Notes: generated by a model from the sequence alone, not told the origin. DNA of 64,000 nucleotides from Muscardinus avellanarius (GCA_963383645.1 OY726560.1:27860800-27924799), one strand, 5' to 3'; positions 43,925-55,323 are shown, numbered from the stretch's first letter. Program-made: numbers and translations.

Positions 43925-44690
43925 ATGTAAATCTGATTATGGAATGTCCTTACTTAAACCCTAGATTTTTAGCTTTGCACTACCTACATAGCATAAAAAC
44001 ATGATCAAACATTGGTTGACTGAATGAATCAACCTGACCCCTTATTGGTCTACTCGAGCCTAGCATGATATCTGGTCCAACAGAGGTACTGGCTTTGTAA
44101 TTATAGTGTACCAATAAAAGATCTATATTTATATATATACGTATAAAATATATTTATATATTATTATATTACATATTGTATAAACATATAAAAGTAAATA
44201 CACAGGTGTAATATCAATAAGGTCAAGTTGAAATAATAAAACATTTTGTAGTTAACCTTCTTTTGCCACCCCAAAGAAGAATTAAAATCACCTTTTCTCG
44301 TTCTTCATTGGAACTATTTGAATACCACAAACAATTTGGGGGTATCTTGTCTATCTTTGTGGTTTTAATGCCTCCTTGAAATGTGACAGATTCCTAATGC
44401 ATCTTTTGACTACTAAAAACTTTTATGAAGTGGACGAGTGATGTAAAGGTACTACTATATTTAGAAGAGTCATTTACCAGCCCATTATATTTTACAGTTG
44501 TTGAAAAGTTTTACAGACATTATCTCACTTCAGTCTCCTTGGTGCAAGATCGCTTATTGTGATGGTAAAATATCATTATACTATGATTAAAGGAGAGATT
44601 TTTGTCCATCCCCTCCTCACCACTATTGGATCCTTAACAAGGAAACCAGCAAATATATGTCCAGTTGATAAATAGTTTGAACTTTTCCTT
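43925..44690 (+). mobile_element. Possible L2 relic, discontinuous
   Basis: GTAAATCTGATTATGGAATGTC and CTTACTTAAACCCTAGATTTTTAGC follow an L2 internal segment. TTTTGTCCATCCCCTCCTCACC and ACTATTGGATCC...GCAAATATATG at 44595-44680 resemble the L2 3' end. The middle is not aligned by eye. Confidence 0.4.
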
Positions 44691-45236
44691 CCAAATCATA
44701 GTTTGTTTTGAATCTTTCATAATAAACAAGAGAATAGTCTTACTGTATAAAGAAACACTATAAGTTCAAAATAATCCTTCCCTTTCTGGATCAAAAAGAT
44801 AATTTTTAGTTAAAAATATGATCTGAAATTTAATAATGCATGTGTTCTACCACTGAAACCTCTCCTCCCTCATCCTACCCTATCTTATACATTTTGGATC
44901 TTATTTTAATTTTCTTCACAGAGATTTTCTGATACAGTATGCTTGAGAAGCATTTAAAGTGATAGTTTGAAATACAACTCCTGAGCATAATCCAAGCAGA
45001 TTGCTTTCAGTGACATTGAATAAGGTTCAGTAATCTTTTTCTAATAACCATTGCAGCTTATTCTGATATAGTAGCCTGTGGATTTCACTTTGAATTAGGT
45101 TAGCGAATGTAGTCTAATAGCCATGATTGATACTCGATACTCTTTTGCTATCTGGGGGATTAAAATATCACAAATATCACTATTTTCAGGCTTGATTTTC
45201 TTATTTATAACATATAGAGTTTTAAATAAGTACATA
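44691..45236. other. Single-copy DNA, nothing recognised
   Basis: 44860-44930 (CTCTCCTCCCTCATCC) is possibly L2-like; otherwise nothing recognised. Confidence 0.35.
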
Positions 45237-45468
45237 AGCTGGACGTGGTGGTATACACTTGCAATCTCAGTTTTGGGGATGCTGAGACAGGAGGATCATG
45301 GTTCATAGCCAGCTTTAGTAACTTAGCAAAGCCCTGTTTCAAAATAAAAAATAAAATAGGGCTGGAGGTATACCTCAGAGGTATAATGCTCCTGGGTTCA
45401 ATCTCCAGTACCATATACATATATACAAACAAACAAATAAACAAACATAAAGAGAAAGAAAGAGACAC
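45237..45468 (+). mobile_element. Dimeric B1-ID SINE
   Basis: AGCTGGACGTGGTGGTATAC, TTTCAAAATAAAAAATAAAAT, AGGGCTGGAGGTATACCTCAGAGG, TTCAATCTCCAGTACC and a (CAAA)n-type tail. Short overlapping frames on both strands are SINE-derived. Confidence 0.87.
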
Positions 45469-45521
45469 AGAGAAATCTTAAAAATATGTGCCAGTATTGT
45501 GCTAATCAAAAGTAGTACAGA

Positions 45522-45725
45522 AGCCGAGTGTAGTGATGCATACATGTAATCCCAGACTGAGACATGGGGAATGCATGTTCAAGGAGGGCCTCAGCAATGT
45601 AAGGAGACTTAGCAATGTAGTAAGACCCTATTTTAAAACACAAAATAAAAGAGCTGGGGTGGAGCTTGGAGATCCATTGCCTCTGGGTTCGGTTCTGAAC
45701 ACACTCCCATCCCAACCAAATACAC
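45522..45725 (+). mobile_element. Dimeric B1-ID SINE, diverged
   Basis: AAGCCGAGTGTAGTGATGCATAC, GACATGGGGAATGCATGTTC, AAGACCCTATTTTAAAACAC and AGCTGGGGTGGAGCTTGGAG. The left monomer lost part of GCACTTGGGAGGC. Confidence 0.8.
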
Positions 45726-45873
45726 ATGGAATACAGAGAGGAATGCATATAAATGTTGTTATTTATTAGATATTTTCTATGTGTAGGTACTGATTTAAAT
45801 TGTTTTAATACATCAAGTTAATTCACATTCACAATCTCCCTGCTTAGCAACACAGATTTCCATCCTCTTTTTA

Positions 45874-46075
45874 TATTTATTTATTTATTTATTTTGGTGG
45901 TACTGGGGTTCCTGGAAGCCCTTCTACCTCTGGGCTACACTCCCAGACCTTTTTTTTTTATTTATTTGGAAACAGGGTCTCTTAAGCCAGGAGGGCTGAC
46001 TAGGAACCTGTGCCATCCTCCTGTCTCCACCTCCCAAGCTCAGGGATTACAAGCGTGTGAGCCACCACGCCTGGC
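45874..46075 (-). mobile_element. Dimeric B1-ID SINE, S2 subfamily
   Basis: (TTTA)n tail, GGTGGTACTGGGGTTCCTGG, S2 core (CTTAAGCCAGGAGGGCTGAC) and a left monomer ending CCACCACGCCTGGC. A perfect 15-bp TSD (TCCATCCTCTTTTTA) at 45859-45873 and 46076-46090. Confidence 0.95.
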
Positions 46076-46090
46076 TCCATCCTCTTTTTA

Positions 46091-46742
46091 GGAAAAAAAA
46101 CAAAAAAACAAAAAAAAGGAGAGTCAGTCATAGGGAAGGTACACAATTTTCCCAAGAGCCTACTGCTTGCATATGGCCAGCATGAGATTGAAACACAGGA
46201 AGTCTGCTTTGCAGATATTTACTATCTCCATCCTTAAAAATTATGTTTGGATTCTTTCTACCAAAGTACAAAAAAAGTAGATGTGGGAAGAGAATAAGAG
46301 GATACTGACCCACGTTCTGTTGCATTTCCATATATTTGGGCTTTTCTAAAACATGTCATATTTTTGGCACAACATGTTTTTCAAATTGCATCTAAAATTC
46401 AAGGCTGTTTCAGAGAAGCAGTGAGAACGATGTCATTGGAGATTTTCTACTCCCTCTGTCAACTTTAAAGATTCATAGAAGTGTCTGAGAGAACAACTTG
46501 AAAGTTCCAAAATGAAGTTTAATGAACATAAGTAGACAACACTTATAAAGAAAAATAAAATGTCTAAATATGAAAAAATCACTTAATTAGATTTTAATAA
46601 AAATGCAAATTAAAATGGCATTTTGGTGGCAGAATCCATCTTTTCTGAACTGAGTCTTTTGGGTTTTTCCAATTTCTTCCCTTTTATCTTCAATTTCTGT
46701 TATAAACTCTAAATATCATTGCTTTCCAAGTACTATCTTGGG
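46091..46742. other. Single-copy DNA, nothing recognised
   Basis: A short A-rich start (46091-46117); no gene or repeat recognised. Confidence 0.4.
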
Positions 46743-46755
46743 TACTTTATCTTTT

Positions 46756-46970
46756 TTTTTTTTTTAATTTTTTGGTGGTGTTACTGGGGCTCCTGGAAGC
46801 CCTTCTACCTCCGGGCTACTGTCCCAGACCTATTTTTATACTTTTTTTTTTTTTTGGGAACAAGGTCTCTTAAGCCAGCGAGCCTGGCTTAGAACCTGCG
46901 TGATCCTCCGATCCTCCTGTCTCTGCCTCCCAAGCGTGGGGATTACATGCGTGCGCCACCATGCCTGGCA
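46756..46970 (-). mobile_element. Dimeric B1-ID SINE, S2 subfamily
   Basis: T-run, GGTGGTGTTACTGGGGCTCC, S2 core (CTTAAGCCAGC-GAG-CCTGGCTT), a duplicated GATCCTCC at about 46902-46917, and a left monomer ending CGCCACCATGCCTGGC. TSD TACTTTATCTTTT / TACTTTAACTTTT, one mismatch. Confidence 0.93.
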
Positions 46971-47178
46971 TACTTTAACTTTTTATATACACTTCCCTCG
47001 GGAGATTTTATCCTCTTCCGTGGTTTCAAACAAATGAAGAATCTACAAACTGTATCCCCAACCCTAACATCTTCCCTGAGGTACAAACATGTATTCAACA
47101 CTGCTGTTTTCCACAAGAAAAGTCAAAGCTCAAAGATGTTAGGCAATGTCACAAAATGAAGTCATCACAAGCTTTATT

Positions 47179-47250
47179 TTGTGTGGTGCTGAAGATCAAA
47201 TCTAGGACCTCAAGTACTGTAGGCAAGTTCTCTGCCACTGAGCTCAGTAC
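47179..47250 (-). mobile_element. ID element
   Basis: TGTGTGGTGCTGAAGATCAAATC, CAAGTACTGTAGGCAAGTTC and TCTGCCACTGAGCTCAG match minus-strand ID. Confidence 0.75.
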
Positions 47251-47413
47251 AACGTTTATGGAGCCCCTCTGCTTGAGAAGTATTCCTGATCAGCATTGAA
47301 ACCTGGAATGGCATTTGTGAATGTCTATGAATTCAGTGAGATCGTTTTTATTATACATCACAACAGCTTGACACAAGCAAGATCTTTCCTTAATATTTTA
47401 GGTCAGTGGTAAA

Positions 47414-47616
47414 TGGGCCAGGTGTGGTGGCACACACCTATAATCCTAGTACTTGGGAAGCTGAAACAAGAGGATCACAGGTTTGAGGTCAGCTTCAAAA
47501 ATTAGTGAGACCCTCAGCAAATTAGCAAGTCTGTTTCAAAAAACAAACGGCCTTGGGGTATAACTTGGAGGTACATAAGTTCAATTCTAGTATCACATGC
47601 ACACACAAAATTTTTA
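47414..47616 (+). mobile_element. Dimeric B1-ID SINE
   Basis: GGGCCAGGTGTGGTGGCACAC...GGTTTGAGGTCAGC, TCTGTTTCAAAAAAC and TTGGGGTATAACTTGGAGG...TTCAATTCTAG. TSD GGTCAGTGGTAAA / AGTCGATGGTAAA with mismatches. Confidence 0.85.
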
Positions 47617-47684
47617 AGTCGATGGTAAACCATCTGTGTTTTTCTTTACTAGTGAGTATGGTTTTAACTCTGTCCAAAGCTTGC

Positions 47685-47685
<1 letters not shown>

Positions 47686-47751
<66 letters not shown>

Positions 47752-47752
47752 C
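47686..47752. repeat. (TTTC)n microsatellite
   Basis: About 16 TTTC units at the tail side of the minus-strand SINE that follows. Confidence 0.97.
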
Positions 47753-47937
47753 TATTTATACTGGGGATTTAACCTACAGGTGTTCTCCCTCTGAGCTACA
47801 TCCCCAGCCCAATTTTATTATTTATTTTGAGATAGGGGTTCACTAAATCACCCTTTGCTACTGGCTGAAAACCTGTTATCCTCCTGACTCAGTTTCTTAA
47901 ATACTGGGATTATAGGCAGGTACTCCTGCACCCAACT
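47753..47937 (-). mobile_element. Dimeric B1-ID SINE
   Basis: ATACTGGGGATTTAACCTACAGG, GAGCTACATCCCCAGCCC, TTTTGAGATAGGGGTTCAC and ATACTGGGATTATAGGCAGG in minus-strand order. A 97-codon frame (47553-47846) reads the microsatellite and SINE. Confidence 0.82.
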
Positions 47938-48721
47938 GAGAATGCTTATTTAATTTTTTCCCGTAGGAATCTAGAGTAAAAACATAAGGCCTACGTTTGT
48001 TTAAGCATATTCTCATTATTACTTATTCTCTAAGTTTTAATTTATTCATTTATTTTATATATTATTAAAAATAATACAAACTTAGGTTCTGTTTGGGTTC
48101 CTGGTCTGGCATTATGCAAACTAGAATGATTCCCCTTAAGCTGACTTTCTATTGGATTCCACAAATAAAAGGTACTAAAGACCCAATAGAAGAAGAGAGA
48201 GCAGGCTTTAGGGGCTTCCTGTTGTCCTGGCAATCTAGCCCCCTTGTGGACTTTGACCTCAGCAGTTGCTTGCCACTCAGTCCTACAGACTCTTTAGCAC
48301 TTCCTGGTGCAGCCAAAGCCAACAATGTGATGCCCTTTCCTTAAGAGTCCCAGAACCTTGGATACTTTCAATGAGCCTCATATTTCCAATGCACCCAACT
48401 TCTCCTTGTTTTTCCAGCTCAGGCATGGGACTTGGTTTCTCAATATCTCACTGTATCTGTTGTTCAACAAATGTTCTATATGTTCTTTCTCTTTAAAGAC
48501 ATAGTATAGTTTTCATGTTCCTGAGTGGATCCCAACTGATATATATTCTTCATAGATTCCCATTTAAGACCTTCACAAATGAGTAGTGAATACTTCCAAG
48601 AAGAAAGATAAGTTGTTTAATGGTATTTGGGGCATCTGCCAAATGTCAGATGGCAGAAATGTGTAAGTTTGAAAGAAAAAAACAACACAGTTTTCCTTTT
48701 TTCTCCAGAATACTACAGTTT
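47938..48721. other. Unnamed block, possibly an old repeat
   Basis: 48060-48540 is GC-richer than its surroundings and ends GTTCCTGAGTGGATCCCAACTGATAT, which recalls the closing bases of some old dispersed elements. Three frames of 63-83 codons overlap on both strands. Gene status is not supported; family unknown. Confidence 0.3.

Positions 48722-48775
<54 letters not shown>
48722..48775. repeat. (AG)n microsatellite
   Basis: About 25 AG units. Short frames on both strands translate it as Arg-Glu or Leu-Ser repeats and are not genes. Confidence 0.98.
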
Positions 48776-48778
<3 letters not shown>

Positions 48779-49654
48779 TTAATGAATGAGAATGAATTAT
48801 GACAATATGTGCATATTTCACCTTTATGGAAAGGATACCACATAAAGCATCAGGACATTTTTCTGAGTATGGTACAAGTTAAGGTAAAAGTGTTGAGAGA
48901 TAAGATGAGAAAACATAAATATTTGTATTACAAGTAATTTTCTTAAAAGCACAAGAAATAATAAGGTGGTAAATGCATTAGGAAAAAAAACCTTTATTCC
49001 CCATAGTTGGAAAATGGCTAAAAGTATCAAACTTAAACTCACAGTGTCAAACTTAAACTCACAGTGATCAGTTTGAAAGGTCTGACAATCTAGCTGGTAA
49101 GGGACAACGAAGGAGATGAGGTGAGAATCAGAATAGGGAGAAAGATTCAGGCTTCAGAATTAAAATAACACAGAACTTATGAGCATGTGAGAAACTGCCT
49201 ATTTGGTTCAGATAATTTACTTTCTAGAAATTTTCTCAACTCTCATAAATAATTTTAAAATGAATTATAAAAAGTCAATTTTCTGAGAAGCCTGAAATCA
49301 CTACTTACTAGAGAATATTACCTAGGTGACCTGCACTACCTGAAAATCAACAAGACCAAAATGAAACTCATCCTGTCTCTTTAAACTTATGTGTTATCTA
49401 TGAGTTCTCATCTTAGTGGAGTGTGGTTTTATCTCTACAGGGTAGGCACTTCTGACTTACTTCACTCCACCAGAGTCTTTGACTGTGTTAATCCAATGTA
49501 CATCCCTGGATTTCTGCTTCTACTAGAGGGTGGAAGGTGTCTGTATCACATCCACTCCACAGCTGTAGTCCCGGCCATTTTGGTAGATGCACAATCATTT
49601 ACATTAGTTTTTGTTAAATCTCTCCTTTGACCCTTGAAACTATATCTTTTTCCC
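48776..49654. other. Single-copy DNA with a 20-bp tandem duplication
   Basis: TCAAACTTAAACTCACAGTG occurs at 49027-49046 and 49047-49066 without mismatch. Frames at 48824-49042 and 49391-49630 have no recognisable domain. Confidence 0.45.
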
Positions 49655-49809
49655 CTATTTTTTTATCGCTGCATTGTGGTCATGTATCTTAGTGGGGTAA
49701 AGGATAGTAGAGGCATACGTACACACATTTAGCGTGTCTCCAATTCCCACCCCATTTTCTCTCATCTCCCTTCTTCTGTTTGTCTGATTGACTTTGATAT
49801 GTTTATGAA
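49655..49809 (-). mobile_element. L1 3' end (truncated)
   Basis: TTTTTATCGCTGCATTGTGG, TCATGTATCTTAGTGGGG, GAGGCATACGTACACACATT, then CACCCCATTTTCTC and GATTGACTTTGATATG. This is the same 3' UTR as at 8455 and 52855. Confidence 0.78.
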
Positions 49810-49974
49810 ACTATCTTTCTACAGCATAAATTTGTGCTTTTGGTTACCTTGCTTTAAGCTTCAGTCATTTAAACTGTCCCATACCAGGTTCTTCACTTTC
49901 ATTTCCACTTTCATGCACCAACTTTCCCAATTTCCCTATAATTTGTCAATTTGCAGCTACTTCAACTTCCTTTT

Positions 49975-50030
49975 TTTTGTACTTTTATTGGTGCATATAA
50001 TTATGCGTCATAGTGAGATTGCCCTCAATT
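49975..50030 (-). mobile_element. Short L1 3' tail
   Basis: T-run then TTTTATTGGTGCATATAATTATGCGTCATAGTGAG matches the L1 end fragment at 37496. Confidence 0.55.
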
Positions 50031-50977
50031 CCTCTCTAAATGCTGTTTTCCCTCTGTGGAGTTTATATTCTTTACCCTAATTCAATTTCTGCACATTTTC
50101 TTTTTCGGTTATTTATCTCAAATTACTTCTTCTGAAATTCTGGACTGTCTAACAAATGTTTTGTTTCTGATGTCGAAGTGCCTACCCAATACAAGATGAA
50201 CAGAATGACTGTGTTTAGAAAACTTTTAATGTAGCCTTAGGATTTTTTCCCAATTCATGATTACTCACTGATTCTAATATTCGGTTATAATTCTACAGTT
50301 TAGTATGTAGAATTAATGTCCAGAAAAACATTACCAATCACTTTTAAGCTATCATTTATAATACCTGAATCATGCTACTACCCAATTTTTAAATAAAATT
50401 TATCACAAAATTGTAGAGATATGCCAACACTCTACCTCCCCACAAAATGATAAAGAACTCAAATGGACAAATCCATGAAAAAATAAAAATAGCTAAAAAT
50501 CATAAGGACTGACTAAAAATCAACCTAAATTAAATATTAGATAAGAAAAATATAATATTTTGAATTATCCAATTTTAATTATTAATGAATCATACCAGCC
50601 AATGCTAATAAGAATGCTGTGAAATTAACATTTGTTTGAATTCAGTATTCTTGGAAACATGAGTAAAATGTTTTTGAGACTAAATTACCAATACATACAC
50701 AAACATCTCAGCAATAACTTCATACAAGTCATTATGCATCTAGGACTACAAGCAGATATTTAGTAATGCATTCCACAGTGTTTGTTATAATAATACTTAC
50801 CATAGAAAAACTTAAGCCCAAATTTTTCAGTAATAGTGAGATATTATAGCACATTTTGTTACAACTAACTATACTTACATATGAAAACATAGTTAAGTAA
50901 TTGTTAAAAACACTACTATAATCAAATATATAAATACATGATATGGTCATAAGATATTAAAATTATATACTTGTGAA
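50031..50977. other. Single-copy DNA, nothing recognised
   Basis: AT-rich; a 72-codon minus frame at 50732-50950 is unconvincing. Confidence 0.4.
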
Positions 50978-51174
50978 CCATGCATGGTGTGGCATGCCTA
51001 TAATCCCAGTACTTGGAAGCTGAGATAGGAGAATCACAGGTTCCAGGCCAGTCTCAGTAATTTAGCAAGACCCTCAGAAGCTTAGCAAGATCCTGTTTTA
51101 AAATAAAAAATGAAAAGGGATGGGTGTACAGCTCAGAAGTAAAACACTCTTGGGTTCAATCCTCAGTTTCAAAA

Positions 51175-51175
<1 letters not shown>
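50978..51175 (+). mobile_element. Dimeric B1-ID SINE with (GT)n tail
   Basis: CATGCATGGTGTGGCATGCC, TTCCAGGCCAGTCTCAG, TCCTGTTTTAAAATAAAAAA, GGGATGGGTGTACAGCTCAG and TTCAATCCTCAG, followed by (GT)n at 51178-51219. Confidence 0.85.

Positions 51176-51177
<2 letters not shown>

Positions 51178-51219
<42 letters not shown>
51178..51219. repeat. (GT)n microsatellite
   Basis: 21 GT units then TATGTGTGT, at the 3' end of the SINE. Confidence 0.97.
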
Positions 51220-51226
<7 letters not shown>

Positions 51227-51419
51227 TAAATATAGAATAGAACAAAATATTCAAAATATTAACATAGCTTTTTATTGTGCAGTGCAATAAAGCATTATTT
51301 TTGTTGGTAATGTGTTTGAATTTTTTTGTAAAATTTTCAGATATGTCTTCTTGAAAAAAATAAAAAAATCATACTTTATTTCCTCTACTAAAGTGGTCAT
51401 TTGACTAATGTTTCTTTTC

Positions 51420-51545
51420 CTCCCAGATCTTAGACTTCAAGTCATAGCCACTCTCTTTCTCATTCATCACTCTATCCCCAAAAAGTAACATGCAATGGAG
51501 ATTAAGATGCTTTAAATGTTCCTTTAATAAATGAATAAGTAATTA
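51420..51545 (+). mobile_element. L2 3' end relic
   Basis: CTCATTCATCACTCTATCCCC, then AAAAAGTAACATGCAATGG and TCCTTTAATAAATGAATAAG, follow the L2 3' end (CACTGTATCCCCAGTGCC...CTCAATAAATATTTGTTGAATGAATG). Confidence 0.5.
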
Positions 51546-51694
51546 TACTGTGCTTTAAAAAGAGTTTTCCTTCTTCAATGGAGGCAGATTTATTTTAATG
51601 AGGTTTAAGCTTCAGAGCTCCGCCTTGGCTCAAGCCTTTCAAAATCCCTAGTATTTTTTTTTCTAAAAATTTTGCATTTTCTTTTTCAAAGTGA

Positions 51695-51950
51695 GACATC
51701 CCCAGAAGAATAAATGCCAGGCCTTTAAAAGTCGGAATCTATCTCTGCTCCATGAATATTCCTTATATCCTTTAATTTCCCCTTTTCTCTTTTATATGTT
51801 AATATTTCATTTCAGAGAACCCTTTGTAACTCCCATATATACTCTAGAAATTGATTTTCCTATTTACATCTTAATTATTCTGTGAAAACCATTTAATTGT
51901 GCTTCTCTTTCCACTAGCATTTAGGAAAGTATTTTCATTTATCTACAGTG
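51695..51950 (+). mobile_element. Possible L2 fragment
   Basis: TTTCAGAGAACCCTTTGTAACTCCC and ATTGTGCTTCTCTTTCCACTAGCATTTAGG loosely follow the L2 segment upstream of its 3' end. Weak. Confidence 0.3.
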
Positions 51951-52167
51951 ATAAATTTCCTATCAGTTGTGCAAATGATGAAAAAAATCTTCTAAAATAA
52001 TTTGACAATTTTATTGAAGAGAAACTATTCTATTTTTGAAGTCAAGAAACATTGTGTAAGCCTGGCATTTATATATGGAGATAGAATTTGGATCTATTCC
52101 TAGCTCAAAGAGCTGACTGCCTGGAAAAGGCCTGAGGGAGGAAATGAGAAAGCAGCCTTCTGAGATT

Positions 52168-52457
52168 TGCCTTTTCTTTCTCCTCTCCCCAGTACCCTGT
52201 CTCCTCTCTGCTCCCCTCCTCTCCCTTCCTCCTCTTCTTCCTCCTCTTCCTCCTCCTCCTCCTCCTCCTCTTCCTCCCCCTCCCCCTCCCCCTCCCCCTT
52301 CTTCTTCTTCTTCTTCTTCTTCTTCTTCTTCTTCTTCTTCTTCTTCTTCTTCCTCCTCCTCCTCCTCCTCCTCCTCCTCCTCCTCCTCCCCTCCTCCCTC
52401 CCTCCCTCCCCCCTCTCTCTGTTTCTCCCTCTCTTCCTCTCTCCCTCTCTCCCTTCC
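52168..52457. repeat. Long polypyrimidine tract with TTC/TCC/CCCCCT arrays
   Basis: 52211-52420 is 210 bp without a purine on the plus strand. It contains CCCCCT units (about 52274-52297), about 18 TTC/CTT units (52298-52351) and about 12 CCT units (52352-52388). A single G at 52421 separates a further 36-bp pyrimidine run. Two long frames on the plus strand (poly-Ser/Pro, poly-Leu/Phe) and one on the minus strand (Arg/Gly/Glu) are artefacts. Confidence 0.98.
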
Positions 52458-52511
52458 AGTTTATTTGTTTTCTTCTAGACTGCAAACATTTTCTAGTTAT
52501 ATTTCATCTTC

Positions 52512-52700
52512 TTTTTTTTTCATACTGGGGATGAAACCCAAGAGCATTCTACCTCCGAACTACACCCCCAGCCCTAATTTTTGGTCTTCTTATTTTTGAA
52601 ACAGGGTCTCACTTAATTGCAAAGGGCCTTGCTAAGTAGCTGAGGCTGTCCCTGAACCATGGTCCTCTAGTCTTTACTTCCTGAGCCATCAAACTCATCA
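52512..52700 (-). mobile_element. Dimeric B1-ID SINE, left monomer truncated
   Basis: T-run, CATACTGGGGATGAAACCC, CTACACCCCCAGCCC, TTTTTGAAACAGGGTCTCAC and GTCCCTGAACCATGGTCCTC. The last 40 bp of the B1 half are missing. Confidence 0.85.
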
Positions 52701-52854
52701 TATTTTGCAAAGTATTTTGTCTCTGAGTAGCACACATCAAAGACAACATAAGCATATAAAGTATTATTTGGCCATTTGGTGACTTATTTATAAACTAAAT
52801 GTAATTGCTTCAAATACTCTTGTGCTTGAGTAATGGAAGCAGAAAAAGGGTGTT

Positions 52855-53345
52855 TGTTTTAATTTTTTATTGGTGCTAATTGTAGTCATACATCTTAATA
52901 GGATACAAGATGGTGGAAACATACATGCACATATCACCCAATTAGCACTTACCCACTTCTCATCCCATTCCCTTCCAATCCCTCCTTCTCATGCTTGGCT
53001 TAGTGATTGACTTGATATGTTTGTTGAAGTACATCATGTGCATTAGAGGATCTCTCTCTGCCCCCTCCCATCCCCTCAGGTCCCCTTGTTTGCTCTTCTA
53101 TAAAATCTTTTTCTTCATCTAGAGTTCCTCCTATGACCAATTTCTCCCTACCTTTCACATTGTAGGGAGAGCATCCGATTTCTTATTTTTTGACAGACTA
53201 ATCTCACTTAGCATATTGTTCTCCAGTTCCATCCATTTCCCTGTAAATGATGTAATCATGTTTTAGACGATTTATTTTTGGGTGTGTGTATGTGTGTGTG
53301 TGTGTGTGTGTGTTACTATGAAAGGCTAACAGTGAGGCTGCTTTG
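52855..53345 (-). mobile_element. L1 3' region, truncated
   Basis: TTTTTTATTGGTGCTAATTGTAGTC, GGATACAAGATGGTGG, GGCTTAGTGATTGACTTG, AGTTCCTCCTATGACCAAT, ATCTCACTTAGCATATTG, TCCAGTTCCATCCATTTCC and, after (TG)n, GGCTAACAGTGAGGCTGC. About 490 bp of 3' UTR and ORF2 end on the minus strand. Confidence 0.85.
53282..53313. repeat. (TG)n microsatellite inside L1
   Basis: TGTGTGTATG then about 11 TG units, at the L1 position where the 25702 copy has (TA)n. Confidence 0.95.
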
Positions 53346-53730
53346 GACTTAAAATAGAATATATTGGTAAGTTATAGTTTATTCTTGCTCATCTCTAGAA
53401 GTTGGCAGCAATTGTTATTTAATCAGCAAATGGTAAAAACAGTAGGTTTCTATTCAAATCTATTTAAATAAAAGGTATTTACAGTGGAAACTATTTTTCT
53501 AATTATTTCTTGTTTTTTAAAGGAGAGGAAACACGAGGAAACACATGCATGTCTTATGTGTAAGTATATAAGTGTGACATTGGAAAATATAGCTTAGAGA
53601 TAGAATGTTTTCACCAATTTTTTATGAGTATGTGATTGTAAAAATTAAAAAGTAATACATTAAATTTGTCTGGAAACAAGTGCATTGATAAATTAAAATT
53701 CAATAAAACATGTAAAGAGAATATTTATCA
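53346..53730. other. Single-copy DNA, nothing recognised
   Basis: Includes a short direct repeat GAGGAAACAC at about 53525-53543. No gene seen. Confidence 0.4.
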
Positions 53731-53744
53731 AAAAAGCAAAATTA

Positions 53745-53938
53745 GCCTGGCAAGCTGGTACATGCATATAATCCCAGTATTTGGGATGCTAAGACAGAAG
53801 AATTGCAGGTTTAAAACCAGCCTCAGCTACTTATTGAGATCCTCTACAACTGAGACCCTGTTTCAAAAAAATATATATAGGGCTCAGAGTGTAGCTCAGA
53901 AGTAGAATGTCCCTGGATTCAATTCCCAATACCACACA
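53745..53938 (+). mobile_element. Dimeric B1-ID SINE
   Basis: GCCTGGCAAGCTGGTACATGC, CCTCAGCTACTTATTGAGATCC, GTTTCAAAAAAATATATATAG, GTAGCTCAGAAGTAGAATG and ATTCCCAATACC. TSD AAAAGCAAAATTA / AAAAGTAAAATTA. Confidence 0.87.
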
Positions 53939-53950
53939 AAAAAGTAAAAT

Positions 53951-55323
53951 TATAACTTTAATTGAAATACCAGAAATATACACAGTTTAAAGATTGTATT
54001 TGTGAGTCAGTGAAAGAACTGGATGAACATTATTATTGGTTAAAAGATCTTCCTTCAAAGGACAGGCATAGACCAGGAATATTGAAGTGAGTATGCAAAT
54101 TGAGGCACAATTAACTTTTTCCACTAAAGGGCTGGGATGTCAGCTAAACATTTACTGGACAGGACTGAACTACATGTTCATACACATAAATTACTTTGGA
54201 TTTCTACAGCAACTTTTTATAATTTGCAGACATATAAAACAATTTCCATAGATCAGAAATCAAATACACTGGAAGAATGTACTCTAGTATTTAAATAATG
54301 TATAATTTTTAATTGACACAATTTTTTTTTACCCATGTAAGGCCACTTGAGTAGAGTCATTTTTTTCTGTTTAATAAGTATAAATCTGTTTGTTCAAGGA
54401 TAAAAATCATACAAAAGTTATATTTTTAGGATAATCCTAAATTAAAATTATAGTAAATCAAAAAGGGGAATGGAACATTAAAAGATATGGAATTTATTAC
54501 AAAACTGTTCTTTAAGCACTTTATTACTGGCACTTGATATTCGTAGGTGCTACTTAGGTATTTCCAGCCATCCCCTCCTCTGTCCTCACAGCACACAGCC
54601 TGGTGCTGTCAGCTGGTGCTCACTTCCCACTCCTCTTTCCTGAATCCCCCACCTCACCCCATTACTATTGCCTCCTTCCAAGGCCAAACTTACCAAATTA
54701 TTCTCCTCTGAGACTACTCTAATAGCTTCCTTCCTATAACTTGAAAATTTTAATGCAGTATTACTCTATTATTCATAAACATTCAAAATGTATGTGTATT
54801 TTTTAACTCTTAGAAGATCCTATATGATCATGAGGGGATATAAGGATATGTAGGTTGAAAGCTTTTTAAATTTTCATGCAAAAGATAATAATGGCATAAT
54901 ATGGTTGACTGAATAGATGCATATTAATTATAATCTGCTTATGACCCTTCTGCTAAAAAAAATAGTGTTTCCCAGAATGGTGAGAATAACATGTGACATG
55001 TTATTACCTTATATAAAATATAATGTCAATTCACAGTTGTTGTGTTTTTACAGAATGAGAGCTAAACTCTTTGCTGTTGACTACAAACCCCTTAATGATC
55101 TTTACCTATGTTAAATTTCATCTTAGAGCTGTGGTTTCTGTTATTTGCACTTCTTTCAATTTTTTTTATAGTTTTCACAAGCTTGTCTTTTGTTTGTTGT
55201 AGAATGTTTAATAATATTCCTAGCCTCAACCTACTAGATATAAATATTAATACATCTCCTTCATAACACACACACACACACGTACAGCACATTCCTCATT
55301 TATTACTGTCAATAAGGTCTTCA
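53951..55323. other. Single-copy DNA, no gene supported
   Basis: 54570-54690 is locally GC- and pyrimidine-rich (CCATCCCCTCCTCTGTCCTC). A (AC)8 run lies at 55266-55281. Frames of 65-66 codons are unconvincing. Confidence 0.45.

Noticed and set aside
48042..48344. Small gene with frames on both strands
   Set aside because: Overlapping frames on opposite strands and resemblance to old dispersed-element text make coding unlikely.
52105..52599. Three overlapping frames of 103-151 codons
   Set aside because: They translate the polypyrimidine tract as poly-Ser/Pro, poly-Leu/Phe or Arg/Gly/Glu, in several frames and on both strands. Low-complexity artefacts.
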